The notes below the pieces were generated by a model. It was not told where the DNA came from. It did not search any database and worked only from the letters and a program-made list of their open reading frames with translations. From CAVQBC01 sp963710665 (GTDB lineage Bacteria; Actinomycetota; Thermoleophilia; Solirubrobacterales; Solirubrobacteraceae): a DNA stretch of 64,000 nucleotides. Where the stretch lies: contig CAVQBC010000008.1 in assembly GCA_963710665.1 (NCBI GenBank), positions 62,001 to 126,000 on the forward strand. Reading direction: 5' to 3'. This document shows, piece by piece, positions 48,066-56,570 of the stretch (position 1 is the stretch's first letter; each line of letters starts with the position of its first letter). The position numbers and the translations under genes were made by a program.

Positions 48066-50675
48066 GTGCGATGGCCGCTGATCGGGCGTGACCGCGAGCT
48101 CGGCTCCGCCGGGGAGGCGCTGGCGGACACAGACGCGGGCGGCGTGGTCGTGTGGGGTGCGGCGGGGGTCGGCAAGACGCGCCTCGCGGCCGAGGTCGCG
48201 CGCGTCGCGGAGACCCGCGGGTACGCGATCGAGTGGGCCCGCGCGACGCGGTCGGCGGCGTCGATCCCGCTCGGCGCGTTCGCCGCGCTCCTGCCGGCGA
48301 CCCCCGCGCCGGCCGCCGGCGCCGACGTGCTCGCGCGGGCGCGCGCCGCGCTGGCCGAGCGGACCGGCGGGCGGCGGCTCGTGCTGTGCGTGGACGACGG
48401 ACATCTGCTCGACGACGCCTCGGCGGCGCTCGTGCATCAGCTGGTGGCGGCAGGCGAGGCGTTCGCGGTGGTCACCGTCCGCCGCGACGAGCCGGCCCCC
48501 GACGCGCTGCGGGCGCTGTGGAAGGACGACCTGTGCGCGTTCGTGGAGCTCTCCGAGCTCTCGCGCGCCGACGTCGAGCGGCTGCTCGGCGAGGTCCTCG
48601 GCGGCCCGCTCGACGGCCGCAGCCGGCGCGCGCTGTGGGAGCTCACGCGGGGCAACGGGCTGTTCCTGCGCGAGCTCGTGCGCTACGGGCTCGAGCGCGG
48701 CGAGCTCGCCGAGGACGGCGGCGTGTGGCGCTGGCGGGGCGAGCCGGTGGTCGGCACGCGGCTGGCGGAGCTCGTCGGCGCGCGCGTGGACGACCTCGGC
48801 GCCGCCGAGCGCGCGGCGCTCGAGGTCGTGGCGGTCGGCGCGCCGGTGGAGGCGGGCCTGCTCGAGGCCGGCGAGGCGGTCGCCGTCGAGGCGCTCGAGC
48901 GCCACGAGCTCGTCGAGTGGCGAGCCGACCGGCGGCGGCGCCTGGCCGACGTCGCGCATCCGCTGCACGGCGAGGTCGTGCGCGCGGGGATGGGCCGGAC
49001 GCGCCGTGAGGCGATCCTGCGCCGGCTCGCGGACGCGGTCGAGGCGCGGGGCGCACGGCGGCGGACGGACGTGCCGCGGGTGGCCGTCTGGCGCCTCGAC
49101 TCCGGCGGGCGCGGGGATCCCGCGCTGTTCGAGCGCGCGGCGGGGCACGCGCTCGCGGCGCTCGACAACCCGCTCGCCGAGCGCCTCGCCCGCGCGGCGC
49201 TGGATTGCGGCGGGGGCTTCGGGGCGCGCCTCGCGCTGGGGCGCGCGCTCGCCGGAACCGGTCGCGCGGATGAGGCCGAGGCGGTGCTGGGCGCGCTCGA
49301 GGGCGAGGCCGTCTCCGACGACGAGCGGGCCGCGCTCGCGGTCGCGCGGGCGCGGAACGTGTTCTGGGCGCAGGGGCGGGCCGCCGAGGCGGAGGCGCTG
49401 CTGGTCAGCGCCGAGGCCGCCGTGGCGGACCGCGGCGTCCGCGAGCGGCTGGCCGGGCAGCGGATCCGGATGGTGGCCGCGCGCGGCGACCCGCGCGAGG
49501 CGCTCGAGGCGGCCGGCGCGCTGCTCGGGGACGCGGGCGCGAGCGAGCCGGCGCGGCTGCACGCCGCGGTGGCCATGGCGGAGGCGCTGATGTCGCTCGG
49601 CCGCACCGGCGAGGCGATCGCGGTCGCCGAGACGTGGGAGCCGGTGGCGAGCCGCCACCGCGAGGAGCTGCCGCTGCTGGAGGGCATGCTGCGCGCCGAG
49701 CGCGGCTATGCGCTGCGCTTCGCCGGCCGGCTGGCCGAGGCGACCGAGGTCGCGGAGCGCGCCTACGAGGCGGCGCTCGCGCTGCGCTCGGCGCAGACGA
49801 CGGCCCTCGAGGCGGCTGCGCTCGGGTACGTCTGGCTCGGCCGTGGGCGCGTCCGGACCGCGCTGCGCCACTTCGGCGAGAGCGCGGCGCTGCTGCGCGA
49901 CGGCGACGCGGTCGGGATGCTGGCGTGGGCGCTGGCGGGCGCCGGCCAGGCGGCGGCGCAGGCCGGCGACGCCGCCCGCGCCCGCCGCGCGGTCGAGGAG
50001 ATGGAGGCGCTGCCGCTCGGTCACCGGGGCTTCGAGTCCGAGCTCGGGCTCGGGCGGGCGTGGAGCGCGGCGGCGGCCGGCGAGCTCACGCGGGCGCGGG
50101 CGCTCGCCGCGGACACCATCGAGCTCGCGCGCTCGCGCGGGCAGGACACCTCCACGATGCGGGCCTTGCACGAGCTCTGCCGGCTGGGCGACGCGGCGGC
50201 CGCCGCGCCCGGCCTCGCCCGGCTCGCGAGGACGCACGACGGCCCGTTCGCCCCCGCGGCCGCCGCCCACGCCGCGGCGCTCGCGGCGCGCGACGGGGCC
50301 GCACTGCTGGAGGCCGCCGAGCGCTTCGCGGACCTCGGCGCGCTGCTGCTCGCGGCGGAGGCGGCGGAGGCCGCCGCGGCGGCGCATCACGACGCCGGGC
50401 GGGCGGCGAGCGCGCGCACCGCCGCGGCCCGGGCCGCCGCCTGGCTGCGGGAGTGCGAGGGCGCGCGCCCGCCCACGCTGGCCGGCGCGCCGGTCGCTGC
50501 CGAGCTGACGCCGCGCGAGCGCGAGGTCGCGCTGCTGGCGGCGACCGGGCTGAGCAGCCGCGAGATCGCCGATCGGCTCGTCGTCTCGGTGCGCACGGTC
50601 GACAACCACCTGCAGCGCGCCTACTCGAAGCTCGGCGTGAGCCGCCGTCAGGACCTGCCGAACGTCCTCGCCTGA
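48066..50675 (+). CDS. LAL-type LuxR-family ATPase regulator
   Basis: 869 residues from the GTG at 48066. Three parts: an N-terminal STAND/AAA ATPase (Walker A GAAGVGKTRL at about 32-41; Walker B LVLCVDDGHLLDD), a long helical TPR-like middle (about 330-780), and a C-terminal LuxR helix-turn-helix (LTPREREVALLAATGLSSRE, then RTVDNHLQRAYSKLGV). LAL proteins are large ligand-responsive activators, often of catabolic or secondary-metabolite genes. The next gene, a SnoaL-NmrA fusion, is separated by an inverted repeat and may be its target. Confidence 0.92.
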   Translation: MRWPLIGRDRELGSAGEALADTDAGGVVVWGAAGVGKTRLAAEVARVAETRGYAIEWARATRSAASIPLGAFAALLPATPAPAAGADVLARARAALAERTGGRRLVLCVDDGHLLDDASAALVHQLVAAGEAFAVVTVRRDEPAPDALRALWKDDLCAFVELSELSRADVERLLGEVLGGPLDGRSRRALWELTRGNGLFLRELVRYGLERGELAEDGGVWRWRGEPVVGTRLAELVGARVDDLGAAERAALEVVAVGAPVEAGLLEAGEAVAVEALERHELVEWRADRRRRLADVAHPLHGEVVRAGMGRTRREAILRRLADAVEARGARRRTDVPRVAVWRLDSGGRGDPALFERAAGHALAALDNPLAERLARAALDCGGGFGARLALGRALAGTGRADEAEAVLGALEGEAVSDDERAALAVARARNVFWAQGRAAEAEALLVSAEAAVADRGVRERLAGQRIRMVAARGDPREALEAAGALLGDAGASEPARLHAAVAMAEALMSLGRTGEAIAVAETWEPVASRHREELPLLEGMLRAERGYALRFAGRLAEATEVAERAYEAALALRSAQTTALEAAALGYVWLGRGRVRTALRHFGESAALLRDGDAVGMLAWALAGAGQAAAQAGDAARARRAVEEMEALPLGHRGFESELGLGRAWSAAAAGELTRARALAADTIELARSRGQDTSTMRALHELCRLGDAAAAAPGLARLARTHDGPFAPAAAAHAAALAARDGAALLEAAERFADLGALLLAAEAAEAAAAAHHDAGRAASARTAAARAAAWLRECEGARPPTLAGAPVAAELTPREREVALLAATGLSSREIADRLVVSVRTVDNHLQRAYSKLGVSRRQDLPNVLA

Positions 50676-50712
50676 GCAGCCGCCGCACGCAAGCTGAGTA
50701 GCCGGCTGCTCA
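50673..50712. promoter_or_regulatory. Repeated operator-like motif between LAL and SnoaL-NmrA genes
   Basis: TGAGCAGCC (50673-50681), TGAGTAGCC (50695-50703) and GGCTGCTCA (50704-50712). The last two form an 18-bp inverted repeat with one mismatched pair, and the first is a direct copy 22 bp upstream. Candidate binding site for the LAL regulator upstream of the gene at 50748. Confidence 0.45.
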
Positions 50713-50747
50713 TGCCGGCGCGCCCGGCCCCAGGAACCATGCGGGCC

Positions 50748-52022
50748 ATGAACCGATCCGACTCCCTCACCGTCGTCCGGTCGTGGCTGCGCGCCTTCGA
50801 CCAGCGGGACCTCGACCACCTCTTCGCGCTCACCGCGCGCGACCTCGAGTACCACCGCTGGCTCGGCGTCGAGCACGGGCACGACGCGGTTCGCGGCCTC
50901 CTGCACCGCCAGTCCTACGGCGTGACCCTGCGCCAGACGATGCGCCGCGCGTTCCGCCGCGGCCCCGTCGTCGTGGCCGAGCTTCACCTCGAGAGCCGCT
51001 TCGCCGAGACCGGCGAGCCGGCCGGCGTGCAGGACGCGGCGGCCGTCTTCGAGGTCCGTGACGGGCGCGTCGCGAGCATACGGCCGTGCCCCGATCTCGT
51101 CACCGCGCTGCGCGCCGCCGGGCTCTCCGAGCGCGACGTCGTCGACCCGCCCGACCCGCCCGCGCCGCTCGTCGTCGCCGTGCTCGGCGCGTCGGGCGGC
51201 CAGGGCGCGCCGGTGGCCCGGCGCCTGCTGCGCGAAGGGCACCGCGTGCGCGCCGTCGCGCGCCGGCCGGAGCGCGGCCCCGCGGGCTGCGAGCCGGTCG
51301 CCGCCGACCTCACGGACGCCGCCGCCCTCGAGAGCGCCTGCGCCGGCGCGGACGCCGTCGTCATCCACCTCCCGCTCGTGTTCGACGACCGGGCGCTCGT
51401 CATGGCCGAGCGCGTCGCCGCGGCGGTGCGCCGCGCGGACGTCCCACGCGTCGTGATCAGCACCGGCGGCCCGCTCCCGCCCGGGCCGATCGGCATGCCG
51501 TACGTGGACGCCCGCGTGGAGCTCGTCCGCGCCCTCGAGGGCGCCGCCGTCGTCGAGCCGTTCGGCGCCTACATGGAGAACCTCGCCGCGCCGTGGTCGG
51601 CGCCGCTCGTGCGCGAGGGCGTCCTCGCCTACCCGCTGCCCGCCGAGCGGCCGATGCCGTGGCTCGCGCTCGCCGACGTCGCCGAGCGGATCGCCGCCGC
51701 ACTGGCGGACGGCGAGACGGGGCGGATCCCGATGGCCGGCCCGTGGCCGCTGACCGGCGAGCAGGCCGCCGAGGCGCTCGGACGCGGCGTGGGCCGGCCC
51801 GTCCACTGGCGGTCGCTCGAGCCCGCCGAGTACGGCGACCTGCTGCGCCCGCACCTCGGCGACGAGGCCGCCGACGGGGTCGCCGGCATGTACGCCGCGC
51901 TCGCGGCGGGACCGGCCCCGGCGCCCGATCCCGCCCGGCTGCGCGTCGGGAGCACCGACCTCGAGTCGTGGGCGCGCGCGCAGCATTGGACCGCGGCTCG
52001 GGCGCGCGAGGCCGTGCGGTGA
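50748..52022 (+). CDS. SnoaL-like / NmrA-like NAD(P)-binding fusion protein
   Basis: 424 residues from the ATG at 50748. Residues about 1-115 are a SnoaL-type cone (RSWLRAFDQRDLDHLFAL, then VFEVRDGRVASIRPC), a fold of small cyclases, isomerases and carriers. Residues about 138-420 are an NmrA-like atypical short-chain dehydrogenase with VAVLGASGGQGAPVARRLL, VAADLTDAAAL and VVISTGGPLPPG; the usual catalytic Tyr-Lys pair is not evident. NmrA-like proteins either reduce small substrates or sense NAD(P) balance. The fusion is unusual. It may be controlled by the LAL gene upstream. Confidence 0.75.
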   Translation: MNRSDSLTVVRSWLRAFDQRDLDHLFALTARDLEYHRWLGVEHGHDAVRGLLHRQSYGVTLRQTMRRAFRRGPVVVAELHLESRFAETGEPAGVQDAAAVFEVRDGRVASIRPCPDLVTALRAAGLSERDVVDPPDPPAPLVVAVLGASGGQGAPVARRLLREGHRVRAVARRPERGPAGCEPVAADLTDAAALESACAGADAVVIHLPLVFDDRALVMAERVAAAVRRADVPRVVISTGGPLPPGPIGMPYVDARVELVRALEGAAVVEPFGAYMENLAAPWSAPLVREGVLAYPLPAERPMPWLALADVAERIAAALADGETGRIPMAGPWPLTGEQAAEALGRGVGRPVHWRSLEPAEYGDLLRPHLGDEAADGVAGMYAALAAGPAPAPDPARLRVGSTDLESWARAQHWTAARAREAVR

Positions 52023-52038
52023 GCCGCGGCGCGGCCGC

Positions 52039-52569
52039 TCATTCGTCCGTCGGCCCTTTCCCCGCGGGCGCGGGGAAGGGGCCTTCGGCGAGCAGCGCGC
52101 GGAACGCCGCGTAGTGCCCGCGCTTCCCGACCGTCACGAGCGTGTCGCCCGCCTTGATGACGTCGCCCGGCTGGGCGCCCGCCACCGGCTCGGGATCGCG
52201 CAGGATGGCGATGATCGTGATCCGCGTGCGGGCCCTGAAGCCGCAGCCGGCGAGCGTGTGCCCGATCGCCGGGCTGTCGTCGGGGACGCGGATCCACTCG
52301 ATCGCGAGCTCGCCGAGCGCCAGCTCGAGGTCCTCGACGATCCTGGGGCGCTCGTACGCGCCGCCCAGGATCGCGCCGAGCCGGCGCGCCTCGTCGTCGT
52401 CGAGCTCGACCACCGCCTGCGGCTCGTCGTCCGCGGCGCCGGCGAACACGTAGAGCTCGCACGTGCCCTCGTTGTGCAGGACGACGGCGAGCCGCGTGCC
52501 GCGCGCGCTCGTGATCGTGTACCTGATCCCTACCCCCGGCAAGCGGGTCTCGAGGACCTGGGTCTTCAT
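52039..52569 (-). CDS. khtT: KhtT-type regulatory subunit of a cation/proton antiporter
   Basis: 176 residues. The C-terminal part (about 85-165) is a TrkA-C domain (ELAIEWIRVPDDSPAIGHTL, then ITIIAILR, DVIKAGDTLVTVGK), which in KhtT and CpaA relatives binds nucleotides such as c-di-AMP. The N-terminal 75 residues match the KhtT N-domain (VLETRLPGVGIRYTI). The ATG overlaps the antiporter stop (ATGA), a standard KhtU-KhtT arrangement. It tunes K+ efflux in response to pH or a ligand. Confidence 0.88.
   Translation of the reverse strand: MKTQVLETRLPGVGIRYTITSARGTRLAVVLHNEGTCELYVFAGAADDEPQAVVELDDDEARRLGAILGGAYERPRIVEDLELALGELAIEWIRVPDDSPAIGHTLAGCGFRARTRITIIAILRDPEPVAGAQPGDVIKAGDTLVTVGKRGHYAAFRALLAEGPFPAPAGKGPTDE
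52052..52083 (+). terminator. Strong terminator hairpin lying inside the opposing khtT gene
   Basis: GGCCCTTTCCCCGC-gggc-GCGGGGAAGGGGCC: a 14-bp stem with one G-U pair when read on the plus strand (A-C mismatch on the minus strand), starting 30 bp after the stop of the SnoaL-NmrA gene. It also encodes residues GPFPAPAGKGP near the KhtT C terminus. Confidence 0.6.
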
Positions 52570-53810
52570 CGCACCTCCTCCTCGGGCAGGGTGTTGGCCA
52601 CCGGCACGCGGCGGTCGCGTCTCGCCGGCCTGCTCTCGGACGGCGGCGCGAACCACCGGCGTGGCAGCCGGCGGGCGAGCACGGACGACTTGGCCGAGGC
52701 CAGCGGCGAGAGGATCGAGAGGACCAGGACGTAGAGCGCGGCGAACGGCGCGACTCGGCTGTCGAGCCCCGCCGCGACCGCCAGGGAGGCGAGGATCAGC
52801 TCGAACTCGCCGCGGCTGACGAGCATCAGCGCCGTGTTGGAGGCGGCCAGAGGCCCGAAGCCGTAGATCCGCGCGGCCACGACCCCGGCGACGATGTTGA
52901 ACGTCAGCGTGACCACGACCGCCACCGCCACCGGCAGGGCGATGGCGCCCATGGCGCTCGGCGCGATCGTCAGCCCGAACCAGAAGAAGAAGATGGCCGC
53001 GAAGGTGTCGCGCAGCGGAATGATCAGCCGCTCGACGCTCCGGCCGATCCCCGTCCCCGCGACGACCATCCCCGCCAGGAGCGCGCCGACGGCGTCCGAG
53101 GCGCCCACGGTGTGCGCGAAGCCGGCGACGAAGACGCCGAAGCCGACCAGCAGGATGGTGGTGAGCTCGGCGTCGCCGGTGGAGATGACCGGGCGCACGA
53201 GCCGGCCCCCCCAGCGGGCCAGCGCGAACAGCGCGAGCAGGAAGGTGAACGCGATCGCGGTCGACAGGACGATCTCGCCGGCCCCCTCCTGCTCGCCGAG
53301 GATCGGCTGCAGGAGCGCGAGGTAGAAGGCGAGGAAGACGTCCTCGACGACGATGATGCCGAGGATCATGCCCGTCTCCGGGTTGGCGACCCGGCGGAGA
53401 TCCAGCAGGAGCTTCGTGACGATCGCCGTCGACGACGTCCCGATCATGCCGGCGATGACGAAGATCTCCCGGGTGCCCCAGTCGAAGGCCCAGCCGAGGA
53501 CGATGCCGGCGCCGAAGTTCAGCGCGATGTACGCGCCGCCGGCGTACAGCAGCTTTCGGCCTCCGTCGATCAGCTCGTTGACGGAGAACTCGATCCCGAG
53601 GTGGAAGAGCAGCAGGACGAGCCCGAGCATCGCCAGCAGATGGATCGAGTCCGGCTCCTCGAGCACCACGACGCCCGGCGTGTTGGGGCCGAAGATGATC
53701 CCCGCGACGATGAAGAAGGGGATGGTCGGGAGCCCGATGCGGCGCCCCACGCGGGCGAACAGCCCGGCCAGCAGGAGCGCCGCCCCGAGGACGGCGAGCT
53801 CGCTCTCCAT
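52566..53810 (-). CDS. khtU: CPA2-family K+/H+ antiporter (KhtU type)
   Basis: 414 residues with about 12 helices of the Na+/H+ exchanger (CPA2) superfamily. Helix 4-5 region GTSSTAIVTKLLLDLR and the proton/cation site IIVVEDVFLAFYLALL (Glu-Asp), and VGASDAVGALLAGMVVAG, are conserved; the end has LMLVSRGEFELILASL. It lacks the C-terminal RCK domain of KefB, since regulation comes from the separate KhtT. Works in pH and potassium homeostasis at the membrane. It diverges from the USP gene. Confidence 0.9.
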   Translation of the reverse strand: MESELAVLGAALLLAGLFARVGRRIGLPTIPFFIVAGIIFGPNTPGVVVLEEPDSIHLLAMLGLVLLLFHLGIEFSVNELIDGGRKLLYAGGAYIALNFGAGIVLGWAFDWGTREIFVIAGMIGTSSTAIVTKLLLDLRRVANPETGMILGIIVVEDVFLAFYLALLQPILGEQEGAGEIVLSTAIAFTFLLALFALARWGGRLVRPVISTGDAELTTILLVGFGVFVAGFAHTVGASDAVGALLAGMVVAGTGIGRSVERLIIPLRDTFAAIFFFWFGLTIAPSAMGAIALPVAVAVVVTLTFNIVAGVVAARIYGFGPLAASNTALMLVSRGEFELILASLAVAAGLDSRVAPFAALYVLVLSILSPLASAKSSVLARRLPRRWFAPPSESRPARRDRRVPVANTLPEEEVR

Positions 53811-54002
53811 TCACCTGTTCCCGGGCGGTCCGGTGCCCTTGCGATGCACTCGGGCGAGCCTGCCGTGCGGCGGGGCGGGAGTCGATGCACAGAAACCCCC
53901 ATGCGGGCCTGCACACCGGTACCCACCTCCGGGCCGCGCGCCGGCGCCCGGATAGGGGCTGATACCAATGGCGCGCGGCGCCTCCGGCGCGATGCTGTCG
54001 GC

Positions 54003-54845
54003 ATGCTCGCCCATGTCTGCGTCGCCTACGCCCCGGACGGGCCGGCGCGGTGGGCGCTCGGCCACGCGGTCCGGTTGGCGCGCCGCTGGGACGCGCGTCT
54101 CACCGTCGTCCACGTCGCGCCGCCGGTCGACGAGGTCCTCGCGGAGCGCGCGGGGCTCGCCGGGGAGCTGCTCGGCGTGGGCGACGACGTCCGGCTCCGC
54201 CGGCGCCTGCTCGGGACCGTCCTGCCGCTGACCGCAGGGGTCGCGACGGACGTGCGCGTGTTCACCGGACGCCCGGCGCCCACGCTCGTCGAGCTGCTGC
54301 GCGCCGACCGCCCCGGCCTCGTGGTCGCCGGCGCACGCGAGCGGCGCGGCGCCGGGCGGTGGGCCACGGCCTCCGTCGCCGACGCGCTGCTCGCCGAGGC
54401 GCCGTGCCCCGTCACCCTCGTGCGATCGCCCCCGCGCGAGTCCCGGCCGGTCGTGCTCGTCCTCGCCGGGCGGGCATCACGGGACGACGGCGTGCGGCGC
54501 ACGGCGCAGGCGCTCGCGCACGAGCTGCGCGCCGGGCTCGTCGACCATCCCGCGCCGCGACACAGCCGCGACGCCGCCGGCCTGGCCGCCGTCGCGGCGG
54601 CCTGCGGCGGGCATCGCCCCCTGCTCACCGTGATCGACGGGGAGCGATGGCCCGGCGCGCGCCGCCGTCTGGGGATCAGCAGGACCGCGACGGTCGGACG
54701 CGTCCTCGAGTCCCCGCTCGTCGTCATCCCCCCGTCACTCCGCCGCGCGCCGTCCCCGCGGACGCGCCGTCTCCGTCCGTCCTCCCGGCCCGTCGCCCGC
54801 CATGGCCTCCTCCCAGCTGCTCACCGGTCGCGCGCCCTTCGATGA
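54003..54845 (+). CDS. Universal stress protein (USP)
   Basis: 280 residues from the ATG at 54003. The first 140 residues are a USP fold: VCVAYAPDGPARWALGHAV, LTVVHVAPP, GLVVAGARERRGAGRW and a final APCPVTLVR strand. The ATP-binding G-x2-G-x9-G-S/T pattern is only partly kept (GARERRGAGRWATAS). The second half is a degenerate USP module ending LVVIPPS, followed by an Arg/Pro tail. The end overlaps the kinase gene by 44 bp. USP genes near two-component systems are typical of stress and dormancy regulons. Confidence 0.75.
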   Translation: MLAHVCVAYAPDGPARWALGHAVRLARRWDARLTVVHVAPPVDEVLAERAGLAGELLGVGDDVRLRRRLLGTVLPLTAGVATDVRVFTGRPAPTLVELLRADRPGLVVAGARERRGAGRWATASVADALLAEAPCPVTLVRSPPRESRPVVLVLAGRASRDDGVRRTAQALAHELRAGLVDHPAPRHSRDAAGLAAVAAACGGHRPLLTVIDGERWPGARRRLGISRTATVGRVLESPLVVIPPSLRRAPSPRTRRLRPSSRPVARHGLLPAAHRSRALR

Positions 54846-55842
54846 GCCCGCGCCCGCGGGCGTTCGCAGGGCGCGCCGCTCGCTGCTCTGGCAGCTCTTC
54901 GCCGCCGGCGCGCTGGTGCTCGTCGCCGCCGTGCTGGCGCTGATCCTCACGCCCGTCCAGGTGAGCGAGGGCGTCGTGCTGACGGAGGTCCTGGTCCTGA
55001 GCGCGGGGCTGGCGGTGATGCTGGTCGTCCACCTCGTGCTGCTGCGCCGCACGCTGGCCCCGCTGCGCCACCTCACCGAGGTGATGGGGACGATCGACGC
55101 CCGTCGCCCCGGGCGCCGGATCGCCGCGATCGACCCGCACACGGCCGAGCTGGTCGCGCTGGCCGGTGCGTTCAACGAGATGCTGGACCGGCTGGAGGCC
55201 GAGCGGCGTGACAGCGCGCGCCGGGCGCTCGCCGCGCAGGAGGAGGAGCGCCTGCGCATCGCGCGCGAGATGCACGACCAGATCGGGCAGACCCTGACGG
55301 CGCTGACGATCGAGGCCGAGCGCGCCGCCGGGACCGACGGGCCCGTCGACCGCGAGGTGCTCGACCGCCTCGCCCACGCCGCTCTCGAGAGCCTCGAGCA
55401 CGTCCGGCGGATCGGGCGCGAGCTGCGTCCGGAGGCGCTCGACGACCTCGGGCTGGGCAACGCGCTGATCGCCCTGTGCCGGCGCGCGTCCGCTCAGAGC
55501 GGGCTGCGGGTCGCCCACGAGCTCGGACACGGAGCGCCGTCCCTGCGGCCCGAGGTGGAGCTGGTCGTCTACCGGGTCGCCCAGGAGGCCGTCACGAACG
55601 CATTGCGGCACGCGCGCGCGTCGCAGATCGTCGTCGAGCTGCGCGCGACCGCGTCCGCCGTCGAGCTCATCGTCCGCGACGACGGGCAGGGGCTCCCCGA
55701 GACCCTTCCCGACGACACGGCGGGCCTCAGCGGCATGCGCGAACGGGCGCTGCTCGTCGGCGGACGGCTCGGCCTCGAGTCCGATCGCGGGCAGGGCACC
55801 GAGGTGCGCCTGTCCATCCCCCTTCGGGAAGCGGTCCCGTGA
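54802..55842 (+). CDS. NarX/DesK-type sensor histidine kinase
   Basis: 346 residues. Two membrane helices (about 28-48 and 58-75), a HAMP region (LRRTLAPLRHLTEVMGTIDA), a HisKA_3 phospho-acceptor box (EEERLRIAREMHDQIGQTL) with the active His, and an HATPase domain with VAQEAVTNALRHA, DDGQGLPE and GLSGMRERA. There is no extracellular sensor of note, so it may read membrane state. The stop overlaps the response regulator start (GTGA). Confidence 0.93.
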   Translation: MASSQLLTGRAPFDEPAPAGVRRARRSLLWQLFAAGALVLVAAVLALILTPVQVSEGVVLTEVLVLSAGLAVMLVVHLVLLRRTLAPLRHLTEVMGTIDARRPGRRIAAIDPHTAELVALAGAFNEMLDRLEAERRDSARRALAAQEEERLRIAREMHDQIGQTLTALTIEAERAAGTDGPVDREVLDRLAHAALESLEHVRRIGRELRPEALDDLGLGNALIALCRRASAQSGLRVAHELGHGAPSLRPEVELVVYRVAQEAVTNALRHARASQIVVELRATASAVELIVRDDGQGLPETLPDDTAGLSGMRERALLVGGRLGLESDRGQGTEVRLSIPLREAVP

Positions 55843-56501
55843 GCACCCCGCTGAAGACCCGCATCCTCCTCGCCGACGACCACGCCCTCGTCCGCGGCGG
55901 ACTGCGCATGGTGCTCGAGTCGCAACCCGACCTCGAGGTGGTGGTCGAGGCGGGCGACGGCGTCGAGGCCATCCGGCTGGCGCTCGAGCACGCCGTCGAC
56001 CTCGCCGTCCTGGACGTCGCGATGCCGAGGATGACCGGGCTGCAGGCCGCGCGCGAGCTGCAGGCGCGCCGGCCGGAGGTCCGCGTGCTGATGCTCTCGA
56101 TGCACGACAACGAGCAGTACTTCTTCGAGGCCCTCAAGGCGGGCGCGTCGGGCTACGTGCTGAAGTCCGGCGCCAACCGCGATCTCGTGGAGGCGTGCCG
56201 CGCCGCGATGCGCGGGCAGCCGTTCCTCTACCCCGCGGCTGTCACCGCCTTGATCCGCGACTACCTCGAGCGCGCGTCCGAGCCCGGTGGGCGCGTGCCC
56301 GGCGACCTGCTGACGCCGCGCGAGCAGGACGTGGTCAAGCTGACGGCGGAGGGCCACACCAGCGAGGAGATCGGGGAGATCCTGGTGATCGCCAAGAAGA
56401 CGGTCGACCGCCACCGGGCGAACGTCCTGGAGAAGCTCGGGATGCGCAACCGCGTCGAGCTGACCCGGTACGCGATCCGGCAGGGACTGGTCGAGCCGTG
56501 A
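55839..56501 (+). CDS. NarL/FixJ-family response regulator
   Basis: 220 residues from a GTG that overlaps the kinase stop. Receiver domain 1-120: acidic pair LLADDH, phospho-acceptor Asp in LAVLDVAMPR, Thr/Ser position LMLSMHD and Lys in YVLKSGA. The C-terminal LuxR-type helix-turn-helix reads LTPREQDVVKLTAEGHTSEE, then KKTVDRHRANVLEKLG. It is the partner of the kinase upstream and may control the USP and antiporter genes nearby. Confidence 0.93.
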   Translation: MSTPLKTRILLADDHALVRGGLRMVLESQPDLEVVVEAGDGVEAIRLALEHAVDLAVLDVAMPRMTGLQAARELQARRPEVRVLMLSMHDNEQYFFEALKAGASGYVLKSGANRDLVEACRAAMRGQPFLYPAAVTALIRDYLERASEPGGRVPGDLLTPREQDVVKLTAEGHTSEEIGEILVIAKKTVDRHRANVLEKLGMRNRVELTRYAIRQGLVEP

Positions 56502-56537
56502 CCGCCCGGCGATTGGGGCGGCTGGTACCGCGCACAG

Positions 56538-56552
56538 CGCCGCGACGCGGCG
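56538..56552. terminator. Hairpin between response regulator and convergent gene
   Basis: CGCCGC-gac-GCGGCG, a perfect 6-bp stem 37 bp after the response regulator stop. Confidence 0.4.
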
Positions 56553-56570
56553 GTCCGCCGGCCTAGCCGC

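Noticed and set aside
47715..51986. A 1423-codon open frame on the minus strand, antisense to the LAL and SnoaL-NmrA genes
   Set aside because: High G+C removes stop codons in antisense frames. Its translation is Arg/Gly/Ala-rich without domains, while the plus strand gives clear protein families.
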